Source: Sphingobacteriales bacterium (GTDB lineage: Bacteria > Bacteroidota > Bacteroidia > Chitinophagales > Chitinophagaceae). From it: a DNA stretch of 15,633 nt. The position numbers were made by a program, and so were the translations under genes. Below the pieces are notes generated by a model. That model was not told the DNA's origin and ran no database searches. It saw nothing but the letters and a program-made list of their open reading frames with translations. Within the stretch, counting starts at the first letter, position 1. Every line of letters begins with the position of its first letter. This document shows, one piece after another, positions 1 to 7,661 of the stretch. The stretch is taken from NCBI GenBank assembly GCA_947463665.1, contig CANHUD010000027.1, forward strand, positions 1 to 15,633, in the 5' to 3' direction.

Positions 1-98
1 TCCTAGTCCTGAAAACCGACCATCCGTTTGTTAAGCGATTTCGTACCGCTGAAGCAAAAAATCCAATCCTTATCCCCTTGAAAAGCTCTACTTATTAG
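1..98 (+). CDS. 3' end of an unidentified rightward gene (partial)
   Basis: A frame open from the left edge (first complete codon at position 3) runs about 31 codons to a TAG stop at 96-98 and ends in ...IPLKSSTY. The main support is context. A strong rightward hairpin terminator begins about 24 bases after the stop, which is where the terminator of a real gene would sit. No other rightward gene in the window could use that terminator. The fragment is too short to assign a family or function. The alternative is a chance open frame, with the real rightward gene ending before the window. Confidence 0.42.
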   Translation, partial: LVLKTDHPFVKRFRTAEAKNPILIPLKSSTY

Positions 99-121
99 TT
101 GGCTCCACAAGAAATGTAATT

Positions 122-149
122 TCCCCTCCACCCGGAGGGGATTTTTTTT
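122..149 (+). terminator. Rho-independent terminator, rightward
   Basis: An 8-bp perfect stem (122-129 with 134-141, core CCCCTCC/GGAGGGG) closes a four-base ACCC loop and is followed by eight T residues at 142-149. The T tract is only on the plus strand, so it acts on rightward transcription, most simply that of the partial gene ending at 98. Confidence 0.85.
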
Positions 150-174
150 AGCCGGTGGATGAGTATAAACGGAT

Positions 175-205
175 AAAAAAAGCCCTTCAATAGATATTGA
201 AGGGC
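175..205 (-). terminator. Rho-independent terminator, leftward, ends the GH172-DUF6786-GH109 operon
   Basis: An 11-bp perfect inverted repeat (182-192 with 195-205, GCCCTTCAATA/TATTGAAGGGC) is flanked on its left by seven A residues at 175-181. Read leftward this is a stem followed by seven T residues. It lies about 215 bases beyond the stop of the GH109 gene and faces the rightward terminator 25 bases away, so the two insulate convergent transcription units. Confidence 0.85.
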
Positions 206-421
206 GAATGAACTTGTAGATCCTTGCGGGCAACAAATCCTTAATAACCAAACTCGACTATTCAGATCCTGCTGCTAAATTTTCGTATTAAACTGCTGCG
301 ATGATGTTTGCTGATGGCAGGTCTATTTGTACGGTTGTAAATATATCCGAACTTTTGTAGGATGATCTCCTCTTTATTGACCGATCATTCTACTTTATTA
401 ACCAATTTTGTTTCTTGCTAC
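206..421. other. Noncoding interval between the GH109 stop and its terminator
   Basis: These 216 bases hold no convincing gene. The short open frames on either strand lack a plausible start or protein-like composition, and I see no tRNA or riboswitch fold. The simplest reading is an unusually long 3' untranslated region of the leftward operon. A small RNA or a decayed gene cannot be excluded by eye. Confidence 0.5.
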
Positions 422-1831
422 TTACTTAATCATTTTACGAACCATCGTATTTCCGCCACCGGAGAGAGAGAGGCTGACCGGCTTGTTCGACTTCCACCAG
501 CCACCGGTAAAATCGGGAACATCTACCGATGATGATCGCTTGGCTATAGACTTTTCACTAAGGGGTGCAATGGCACTCCAGAGCGCCGCATCGTACACAT
601 CCTGGTCCAGCGGCAAGCCGTTGCGCAGGCAATCGATCAGGCGCCAGTCCATCAGAAAATCCATTCCTCCGTGACCACCGATTTCTTTAGCGATCGTTCC
701 CATATGCTTGACAATCTCGGGCGTGTATTCTGCCTCGAGTTTTTTCATATCCGCATCGCTAATCCATTGATGACCTTTTGCGATACGTTCCGGTTCCGGC
801 CATTTGGAAGCCATTCCTTTGGTTCCGCTAATCAGATGGATGCGGGAGTAAGGTCTTGGCGAGGTGACATCGTGCTGCAACATTATGGTTTTTCCCAGTG
901 CGGTTCGTATAACCGATGTGTTCATGTTGCCTCTGTAACTATTCGTATCAAAAGGTTTGAAGAAAGGATCTTCTGCTGCTTTTTGTCGGGCGAAGGCATT
1001 CATCTGAAAATCGTTGGTAGACATAGAGGTGAGGTAGTCCATCCGGTCCCCGCGGTTGATGTTCAGCACCTGGCAAACCGGTCCCAGACCGTGAGTGGGA
1101 TAGAGGTTTCCATTTCGGAACTGATTTTCTTTTAAGCGCCACATTTCTGCATAACTATTCTTTGAAAAGTTCATGTGAAGGAGGTCATGGATATAGGCAC
1201 CTTCAACGTGTACAATCTCACCGAAAAATCCTTGTCGGGCCATATTCAGGGTAAGCAGCTCAAAAAAATCATAGCAACAGTTCTCCAGCATCATGCAGTG
1301 CTTACGGGTGCGTTCCGATGTTTCCACGAGCTGCCAGCACTCATCCAAGGTAGTAGCGGCCGGCACTTCGATAGCCGCATGTTTACCCTGATGCATGGCA
1401 TAAACGGCCATAGGTGTATGCTGCGACCACGGTGTGGTAATGTATACCAGATCCAGATCCGGGAGCTCGCAGGCAGCCTTCCATGCTTCTTTGGACCCGG
1501 AAAACGATTTGGCTTCCGGCAGATTTTGTTTCCGGAGTTTCGCCTGCTGGCGTTCTACCCTATCCGAATACTGATCGCAAAGCGCCACGATCTCTACTCC
1601 ATCAATCAGAGAAAGCCGGCTGACGGCACCGGACCCTCTGGCTCCCAGCCCTATGATCGCCACCCGAACCTTATCCAGCCTGGGTGCGGCATAACCACTC
1701 ATGTTAAAGCGATTTTTAGGGAGGGAATGGGAAACCTCTGTAGAAGTATTTGCTAAAGCAGTTCCGCTTCCTGCGATTCCAAGACCTGCCAGGCTGGAAA
1801 GTTTGAGGAATTTTCGACGATTTGTATGCAT
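422..1831 (-). CDS. GH109 alpha-N-acetylgalactosaminidase-like protein, Gfo/Idh/MocA fold, Tat signal
   Basis: The 469-residue product starts with a twin-arginine signal (NRRKFLK at 4-10, hydrophobic stretch to about 27), so it is probably exported folded with its cofactor. A Rossmann NAD(H)-binding region follows, with GLGARG at 61-66. The family motifs AIEVPAA (153-159), NLYPTHGLGP (242-251) and TSPRPYSR (323-330) are present. GH109 enzymes remove terminal alpha-linked GalNAc by an NAD-dependent oxidation, elimination and addition cycle. E155, Y244, H247 and Y328 match the spacing of the active-site Glu, Tyr, His and Tyr that I recall for the Elizabethkingia enzyme. This makes GH109 more likely than a generic sugar dehydrogenase, although other GH109 subgroups may differ in substrate. 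It is the third gene of a leftward operon, 102 bases after the DUF6786-like gene. No Shine-Dalgarno sequence is seen, as is usual in Bacteroidota. Confidence 0.87.
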   Translation of the reverse strand: MHTNRRKFLKLSSLAGLGIAGSGTALANTSTEVSHSLPKNRFNMSGYAAPRLDKVRVAIIGLGARGSGAVSRLSLIDGVEIVALCDQYSDRVERQQAKLRKQNLPEAKSFSGSKEAWKAACELPDLDLVYITTPWSQHTPMAVYAMHQGKHAAIEVPAATTLDECWQLVETSERTRKHCMMLENCCYDFFELLTLNMARQGFFGEIVHVEGAYIHDLLHMNFSKNSYAEMWRLKENQFRNGNLYPTHGLGPVCQVLNINRGDRMDYLTSMSTNDFQMNAFARQKAAEDPFFKPFDTNSYRGNMNTSVIRTALGKTIMLQHDVTSPRPYSRIHLISGTKGMASKWPEPERIAKGHQWISDADMKKLEAEYTPEIVKHMGTIAKEIGGHGGMDFLMDWRLIDCLRNGLPLDQDVYDAALWSAIAPLSEKSIAKRSSSVDVPDFTGGWWKSNKPVSLSLSGGGNTMVRKMIK

Positions 1832-1933
1832 GGTTAAATGTTTTGTTGGTTCTTTAAAAGACCGGAATGATTATCTTGTCCGAAAGCAGAGGAATCGAAA
1901 ATGAAGAAAAAATCGGGGCATGAAAAAAGAAAT

Positions 1934-3172
1934 TTAGAGGCTGATTTTTTTAAGCGGAACACCCAGTACCTGTTGTGTCAGTTTATCCAGATCATCCCGA
2001 TTACCGATGAAATGAATGGTTCGGTGTATATGGCGGATAGATTCTCCCGGCTTTAGTTCTGCTGCAGAAGAGGAGCTTTCCAGTTCATAGAATTTTCCCA
2101 TCTGTACGGAGTCTACCGGTCCGTCATTATAGGCATTGATAACATCCCCGCCAAAAGGATCTTCCCGATATTCCCAAAGGGAACTAAGATAATCGGTACG
2201 ATTCGTATCCATACTGAACTGTGCAATGGTAAGCAGTTTCTTCAGCGGATCATAGCTGGCTATAACTGGTGTAGCCCGCGACGGCCCCACTCCTATTTTA
2301 GAGCGATGATGTGCATCCGCTTTGAACAGAAGGAGCGATGAATCAGTTTTCAGGCGATCTTGTGGAACTTTACCAAAATAGGTATCGGTTACGATGGAAC
2401 CGTTGCCTTCCTTCCGATACGGGATAGCCACTACCGTGCTATCGGATGCCTGCAGCATACTTAAAATCCAGATGGATAGCAATCCGTTTTGTTTTGTCCA
2501 TGCGTTTTTACCCAGATTCGACAGCACATTATCTGATTCGAAGGCTACCAGCTGTAACCCTTCTGGAATGGATACGCCCAGCAACGCTGCTACAGCAGAA
2601 CGTTCCAGCAGTCGGATGGTACGCGAAACCTGGGCCTCCATGATGGTTCCTGCATAATTTTCCAATGTGATTTTCTTTTCGAATACCGCTTCGGCATTAC
2701 CTGCAGATACGACATGAAAGGGCTCCGTATCCAGTTGTTTGGGGACAAACCAGTTTTCGAAAACAAAATTTGTCCCCCGTTTGAAATAAACGGAGAATTT
2801 TCCACCTTCCGGCCCCAGCCAGAATCGTTCTTCCCCACCAAATGGGTGAAAATGAGGCATGTGTTGTGGGGATGCGATGAGATCATGGTTGATCCATCCG
2901 AAGCTGGCACCACTATCGCCGGCAGCGGTGCTGGTCATAACCCTGCCCTGAAGCGCGGGCGCAATTAGGATCGCAGCACCATCCGGATGGGAAAGCTCTA
3001 TAACATCCGGCTGGTAATGCCGTAGAAAAGATTTATCGTATCCGAAAGTACCCGGTACTCCGGAAACAGAGGCAGGCTCAGACTGACTCTTTTGGTTTTC
3101 TCCACAGGAAAAAACCGTACAGATGCAGACAGCCTGGAAAAAATATTTGATGTAAGAAGATTTGAGCATCAT
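1934..3172 (-). CDS. DUF6786-like lipoprotein
   Basis: The 412-residue product has a signal peptide ending in a lipobox (VFSC, lipidated Cys23), so it is membrane-anchored. The body (about 45-410) looks all-beta and has a conserved core at 91-150 with INHDLI, HFHPFGGEERFWLGPEGG and NFVFENWF. I associate this with the DUF6786 family of Bacteroidota lipoproteins, seen beside sugar-cleaving enzymes. I know of no established activity. The clustered His, Glu and Arg residues suggest a carbohydrate-binding or mutarotase-like beta-sandwich, but that is inference. Two tandem ATG codons begin the frame (3172 and 3169); either would serve, and the longer form is given. It starts 19 bases after the GH172 stop, which indicates co-transcription. 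Confidence 0.7.
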   Translation of the reverse strand: MMLKSSYIKYFFQAVCICTVFSCGENQKSQSEPASVSGVPGTFGYDKSFLRHYQPDVIELSHPDGAAILIAPALQGRVMTSTAAGDSGASFGWINHDLIASPQHMPHFHPFGGEERFWLGPEGGKFSVYFKRGTNFVFENWFVPKQLDTEPFHVVSAGNAEAVFEKKITLENYAGTIMEAQVSRTIRLLERSAVAALLGVSIPEGLQLVAFESDNVLSNLGKNAWTKQNGLLSIWILSMLQASDSTVVAIPYRKEGNGSIVTDTYFGKVPQDRLKTDSSLLLFKADAHHRSKIGVGPSRATPVIASYDPLKKLLTIAQFSMDTNRTDYLSSLWEYREDPFGGDVINAYNDGPVDSVQMGKFYELESSSSAAELKPGESIRHIHRTIHFIGNRDDLDKLTQQVLGVPLKKISL

Positions 3173-3191
3173 TCAATTCATTTCCAATATA

Positions 3192-5294
3192 CTAATCCGG
3201 ACGGATAATAAGATAGTCGATACCTGCAATTAAATATTTATCTCCCGCTTTTGCAGGCGCAACAAATCGTACGGTTACATTCATCTGGTTGTTCTGCGGT
3301 TGATGCCGGCCCAGATCGATGATGGCCGGGAAAGGGTTGCCCTCTACATCCAGCTGTATGACATCCGATGCCTGGTTACCGTTTACAAAAAACTGAATGG
3401 ATGCAAATCCGCGTTGTTTGGCTATCTGAACCTTCAGGTCTCCCGGTTTAAATTGCTCACTAACCACAAAGGTTATTTCATCACCTGGTTTTTGGGCCGT
3501 GATACGGGCGAAATTGTTTCGGTTAAAATGGATTGACTTCCTGTTGGAAAAGGATGAATCTATTTGTACCTCCATATTACCTGACCGGGACATCTGAACG
3601 AGTTGCTGGCATTCAATGGCACCCGGAATACCCTGCTGGTTTTTCCGGATGGCATTGGCCAGCTGATCCAGTGTTTCCAGTGTGATGATGGGCCTGACTG
3701 CTTTTTCCGGCAGAGGCGGTCTGTTGTGGCGGGCACCGGGGCGTCCATACCAGAACACCATGGAGCTGTATCCCAGATGGTCCCAGGGGTTCCGGATCTG
3801 CACACCCGGTGAAGCTTCCATATCAAACACCAGGCGCTGCTGGAAAGGAATGGCATCCAGTGCCCGTTCCCGTGTACTGATGTTAAAGCCTCTCACCCCC
3901 TGCCGGGTTTTGGTAGCGGAGCCAACCGTGATATTGGCGAGATAGGGATGGGAGAATCGATCGTCTTTAAACGGATGATCTCCACCGGCCCATCCATAAT
4001 AATCTTCCGTACCGGTTCCGAAATGAGTAGGAAATTTGCGTGCCCAGGCTTCATCTACATAGATCTTTTCATCTCCTTCGCCCCACCATCCCCAATCCGG
4101 ATTGAGAACGGTCCAGGCATCGCCCACAAAAACTCCTTTCCCCTGTATGTCGATAAAATTCCAGTCTGCAAACGTTGAGCCCTGTAATATATCATCCCCT
4201 CTCCAGTTCGCATGAAAATACATGGAGCGATCGTCCCATTTCCAGGGGGCGTGCCGGATTTCAAATCGTTGAATTTCGATGGGTTTATCGGATAGATTTT
4301 TGAGGACGATGGTAGCTTCATTTCGAAAAGGCATCACCCAGCTACAGGATAACTGACCGTTCGACTGCACATTGCGGGTCCAGGTCTGAAACGGATTGAG
4401 CGCATTGGCACTGCCAAAAAAATCTCCCACCGGCGTCCAGACCGTTGCTTCCCCATCGAATGAGGCCGTCAGCACCAGGGAGCGGAGGATTTCCCGGTGT
4501 AGAGCCACCTGTGCAGGATCCAGCCAGATCTCCAGTTGCCGGATGGCCGCCGGATGGCGTATTGCGAGCAGCAGTTCTTTGCCGGGTTGCAGCATAGAGG
4601 GAGCGGCAGATATAGTTCCCTGAGCGTTCCGGAAAGGAGACTGCAGGGATTGGGCCACTTCCTGCAGCAGGCCGGAGTTGCTTTTCAGCAGGGAGGGATG
4701 GAACGATTCAACGATGGTTCCTTTCTCATAGGCGCGGTAGTTTATAATGTTGTAAAACGATTTTTTGCTGAATGTGATCTTGCAGCTTTTGGAGAACGGG
4801 ATGGGCAGATAGCTATTTCCGGCTCGGGCCGTTCTGCGGGAAAACGGGGGCGGGATGCTGCCATATCCCTGAATGAACTTGAAAAAATTCTCCCGGATCA
4901 CCGGTGCTGGTTTCCCATCGAGATAAATGATGATATCCGGACCTTCCAGGTCTTCCAGTCCGCCGTAATAAAAATAAGGCGCCCATATTTTGGTTATAAC
5001 GCCCGGACCCTCGTGTTCCATCACTACCCATTCTTCGGCAGTTCCATTTTTTTCGGTGCGGATGAACCCAATTCCATCACTGTCTGCAAACCATCCGGCT
5101 CCGTCTTTAATGGTAGACTGGCGGTTATAACTACTGGCCTGGAGCGACTGATAGCCAGGAAAAGGAAAGCGGGCAAGTGCTTCCCGACTGGCCATTTCCC
5201 TGAGTAGCGAGGCAAACGTAACCGTCTGTGCGCTGGCAGACCGGTTTCCTAAAAACAGCAGCAGCACCAGCAGGGATGTATTTATTTTTTTCAT
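3192..5294 (-). CDS. GH172 (DUF2961) family glycoside hydrolase, secreted
   Basis: The 700-residue product has a signal peptide (1-22, SASA before Gln23). A DUF2961/GH172 catalytic region of jelly-roll type spans about 50-525, with MEHEGPGVITKIWAPYFYYG (92-111), WGWWGEGDEKIYVD (401-414) and FGTGTEDYYGWAGG (425-438). An extra beta-rich domain follows at about 545-700. Characterised GH172 members cleave alpha-furanosidic bonds, namely alpha-D-fructofuranosides and alpha-D-arabinofuranosides. E409 and E430, in GEGDEK and GTGTED, are the candidate catalytic pair. Their 21-residue spacing equals the spacing I recall for the characterised fructosyl enzyme, but this needs an alignment. The gene heads a three-gene leftward operon and is divergent from the GH89 gene. 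Family membership is secure; the substrate is not. Confidence 0.88.
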   Translation of the reverse strand: MKKINTSLLVLLLFLGNRSASAQTVTFASLLREMASREALARFPFPGYQSLQASSYNRQSTIKDGAGWFADSDGIGFIRTEKNGTAEEWVVMEHEGPGVITKIWAPYFYYGGLEDLEGPDIIIYLDGKPAPVIRENFFKFIQGYGSIPPPFSRRTARAGNSYLPIPFSKSCKITFSKKSFYNIINYRAYEKGTIVESFHPSLLKSNSGLLQEVAQSLQSPFRNAQGTISAAPSMLQPGKELLLAIRHPAAIRQLEIWLDPAQVALHREILRSLVLTASFDGEATVWTPVGDFFGSANALNPFQTWTRNVQSNGQLSCSWVMPFRNEATIVLKNLSDKPIEIQRFEIRHAPWKWDDRSMYFHANWRGDDILQGSTFADWNFIDIQGKGVFVGDAWTVLNPDWGWWGEGDEKIYVDEAWARKFPTHFGTGTEDYYGWAGGDHPFKDDRFSHPYLANITVGSATKTRQGVRGFNISTRERALDAIPFQQRLVFDMEASPGVQIRNPWDHLGYSSMVFWYGRPGARHNRPPLPEKAVRPIITLETLDQLANAIRKNQQGIPGAIECQQLVQMSRSGNMEVQIDSSFSNRKSIHFNRNNFARITAQKPGDEITFVVSEQFKPGDLKVQIAKQRGFASIQFFVNGNQASDVIQLDVEGNPFPAIIDLGRHQPQNNQMNVTVRFVAPAKAGDKYLIAGIDYLIIRPD

Positions 5295-5429
5295 TTGATC
5301 GTGTTTCTACCTGAATATCTGTAATAATCTTTAGTTGGGGAGCGATGGAGCTGTAACAAGGTAAAATTTTCCTGCATTCTGATAATTCAGGTCCGGTGCC
5401 GATTATAATAACTTCCGAACTTACTGGTT
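5295..5429. promoter_or_regulatory. Divergent intergenic region expected to hold two promoters
   Basis: These 135 bases separate the start of the leftward GH172 operon from the start of the rightward GH89 gene, so promoters for both should lie here or just inside the genes. I found no exact match to the Bacteroidota TAnnTTTG -7 element on either strand and no clear operator repeat. The assignment rests on gene orientation only. Confidence 0.4.
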
Positions 5430-7658
5430 ATGAAACATGCATATTTTTTAGTGATTTGCCTATTGCTGACAAGCGGACTAGTAACAGGTCAGGATAGTAG
5501 CAATGCAGCCATACAGGCCCTGATCAAACGAGTATTACCCAACCATCATTATCAGATAACAACAGAATGGATCAGCCGTCAGGATGGCGGTCGTGACCGG
5601 TTTGAGATTTCTTCCCGAAACGATCGGATTGTGCTGAGCGGCACATCTGCGGTATCCATTGCTTCGGCGCTGAACTGGTATCTGAAATACATTGCCCGTG
5701 TGCAGCTAAGCTGGTGTGGTAGTCAGATGCATCTTCCTGAAAAATTACCATCGGTAACAGAACCCATTCGGATAGCAAGCCCGTATGAATCGAGGGTATA
5801 TCTGAATTATTGTACGTTCAATTATTCAATGAGCTGGTGGGACTGGGAACGTTGGGAGCAGGAGATCGACTGGATGGCCATGCATGGCATCAATATGCCG
5901 CTGGCGGTAACCGGTCAGGAGGCTGTATGGCAGCGTACCCTTCGCAGGTTCAACATGACAGATGATGAAATCAGGCAATTCCTGGTAGGTCCGGCCTATG
6001 GGGCCTGGCAGTGGATGACGAACATTGAATCCATTTTTGGTCCGCTTCCGCAGGCATGGATCGACCGGAGTGTGGAGTTACAGCAAAAAATTCTTGCGCG
6101 CCAGCGATCGTTGGGGATGACGCCCATCCTGCAGGGGTTCACAGGCTATGTACCCCTGGCACTCATTAAAAAGCAGCCGGAGGCTAAAATCCTTCAAAAA
6201 CCCATTTGGTTTTATGTTGGACCCGGAACCGCGCAGCTGGATCCGCTGGATCCGCTTTTTGAAAAAATGAGCAGGGCGTTTTTGGAAGAGCAGACCCGTT
6301 TATTTGGCACGGATCATCTTTATGCGGCCGATCCGTTTCACGAGGGGGAACCGCCTGAAAAAGGCGATGCGTATCTGGCGCAGGTGGGCAGGGCTATTGT
6401 GGCAACTACCCTTTCCGTTGACCCAAAGGCCCGGATTGCCATGCAGACCTGGAGCATGCGAAAGGCCATCGTCACCTCTATTCCGGAGGATCGCATTTTG
6501 ATGCTTGATCTCAATGCCTCCAGATGGAAAGGAAGTGAAGCCTTCTGGGGAAGACCCTGGGTAGCCGGGATCATTCATAATTTTGGTGGAAATACGGTCA
6601 TGGGCGGGAATCTGAGCGGTATAATCGAGCGATTTCCGGCCATTCTTGCGGATAAGAATTCCGGAAAACTAACCGGGATAGGACTTTTTCCGGAGGCCAT
6701 TGGCCACAATCCTATTATATATGAAGCCGCCAGCGAAATGGCCTGGCGCAGAGAAGCTCCAGTAATGAAAGACTGGTTACAGGATTATGTACATGCCCGC
6801 TATGGCCGGTTGGATAAAAAGGTGCTTCAGGTTTGGGACAGTCTGCTGGAGTTGAATTATGGAGTCAAAACAAGGATAGAACCGTTTATGGAATCCGCTA
6901 TCTGCAGTCGCCCGGCCTTAAAAATAAACGGCGCCTCCCCGAATGGAGCCCTGAATTCGCCCCAAAACTATCGCTTCAGTGGGTTATGGGAAGCGCTGGG
7001 AAATATGCTATCCGCATCGGATAGTACACAGATAACAGATACGTATCAGTATGATCTGGCCGATCTGACCCGTCAGTGCTTGGCGGATCTTTCGATTCAG
7101 CTGCAACAGGAGTTGGCAGATGCTTACAGGAAGGGGGATCAGCGGGCATTCAGAAAAAGCAGCAGAAAATTTTTGCTGTTGATGGATGATCTGAACAGGT
7201 TATTGGGAAGCAGGTCGGAATTTTTATTGGGGAAATGGATAGAGGATGCCAGGAAAATAGGCAAAACAGAGGCGGAAAAAGATTTGTATGAGCAGAATGC
7301 CCGGAGTCTACTGACTATATACGGCCCGTATGATCCCAAGGCCATTCAATATGATTATGCAGCCAGGCAGTGGAATGGACTGATCCGGCATTTTTATAAA
7401 CCCAGATGGAAGATGTTCATTGATTTTCTGGACGCTGAGCTGTCTAAACCTGTTTCAGAAAGATATGTAGAGGAAAAGATCAACCATGAATACAACCGGC
7501 CTGCAAATGAGTCCAATCCATTTTACAGGAAACTTTCTTCCTGGGAAGTGGATTGGACTCTGTCGCACCAGCCTTCACTACTAACCAAACCGGAGGGCAA
7601 TACTTATAAACTATCCCGTGCTTTTTACCACCGCTGGGTGAGGGAAATGAAACCCTGA
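5430..7658 (+). CDS. GH89 alpha-N-acetylglucosaminidase (NAGLU family), secreted
   Basis: The 742-residue product begins with a signal peptide (1-20, Gln21 next). An N-terminal small domain (about 25-115) precedes the barrel domain (about 120-440), and a helical C-terminal domain runs to the end. This is the NAGLU order, and the length is close to that of human NAGLU. Family motifs include NYCTFNYSMSWWDWERWEQE (126-145), MHGINMPLAVTGQEAVW (151-167), YAADPFHEGEPP (298-309) and GIGLFPEAIGHNP (416-428). E305 and E422 fit the acid/base and nucleophile; their 117-residue spacing is close to that of known GH89 enzymes. The enzyme removes terminal alpha-linked GlcNAc, as in heparan sulfate ends or gastric-mucin GlcNAc-alpha-1,4-Gal. 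It is the only rightward gene among the enzymes and ends 3 bases before the stop of the convergent neighbour. Confidence 0.95.
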   Translation: MKHAYFLVICLLLTSGLVTGQDSSNAAIQALIKRVLPNHHYQITTEWISRQDGGRDRFEISSRNDRIVLSGTSAVSIASALNWYLKYIARVQLSWCGSQMHLPEKLPSVTEPIRIASPYESRVYLNYCTFNYSMSWWDWERWEQEIDWMAMHGINMPLAVTGQEAVWQRTLRRFNMTDDEIRQFLVGPAYGAWQWMTNIESIFGPLPQAWIDRSVELQQKILARQRSLGMTPILQGFTGYVPLALIKKQPEAKILQKPIWFYVGPGTAQLDPLDPLFEKMSRAFLEEQTRLFGTDHLYAADPFHEGEPPEKGDAYLAQVGRAIVATTLSVDPKARIAMQTWSMRKAIVTSIPEDRILMLDLNASRWKGSEAFWGRPWVAGIIHNFGGNTVMGGNLSGIIERFPAILADKNSGKLTGIGLFPEAIGHNPIIYEAASEMAWRREAPVMKDWLQDYVHARYGRLDKKVLQVWDSLLELNYGVKTRIEPFMESAICSRPALKINGASPNGALNSPQNYRFSGLWEALGNMLSASDSTQITDTYQYDLADLTRQCLADLSIQLQQELADAYRKGDQRAFRKSSRKFLLLMDDLNRLLGSRSEFLLGKWIEDARKIGKTEAEKDLYEQNARSLLTIYGPYDPKAIQYDYAARQWNGLIRHFYKPRWKMFIDFLDAELSKPVSERYVEEKINHEYNRPANESNPFYRKLSSWEVDWTLSHQPSLLTKPEGNTYKLSRAFYHRWVREMKP

Positions 7659-7661
7659 CGA

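Noticed and set aside
3..251. An 82-codon leftward open frame at the left edge
   Set aside because: It runs straight through both hairpin terminators, has no recognisable protein features and lies opposite a better-supported rightward gene end.
422..1831. Reading this gene as an ordinary Gfo/Idh/MocA sugar dehydrogenase
   Set aside because: The Tat signal, the YPTHGLGP motif, the SPRPYSR motif and the glycosidase neighbourhood fit GH109 better, although the fold and NAD binding are shared.
4536..5207. A 223-codon rightward open frame opposite the GH172 gene
   Set aside because: It lies entirely within a well-supported coding region on the other strand, with no family motif; it is a by-product of that gene's codon use. 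The same applies to long opposite-strand frames at 1175-1756, 8748-9257 and 7983-8474.
5404..5409. A TATAAT hexamer upstream of the GH89 gene
   Set aside because: No -35 partner at proper spacing, and primary Bacteroidota promoters normally use TAnnTTTG rather than the proteobacterial -10 box. Likely chance.
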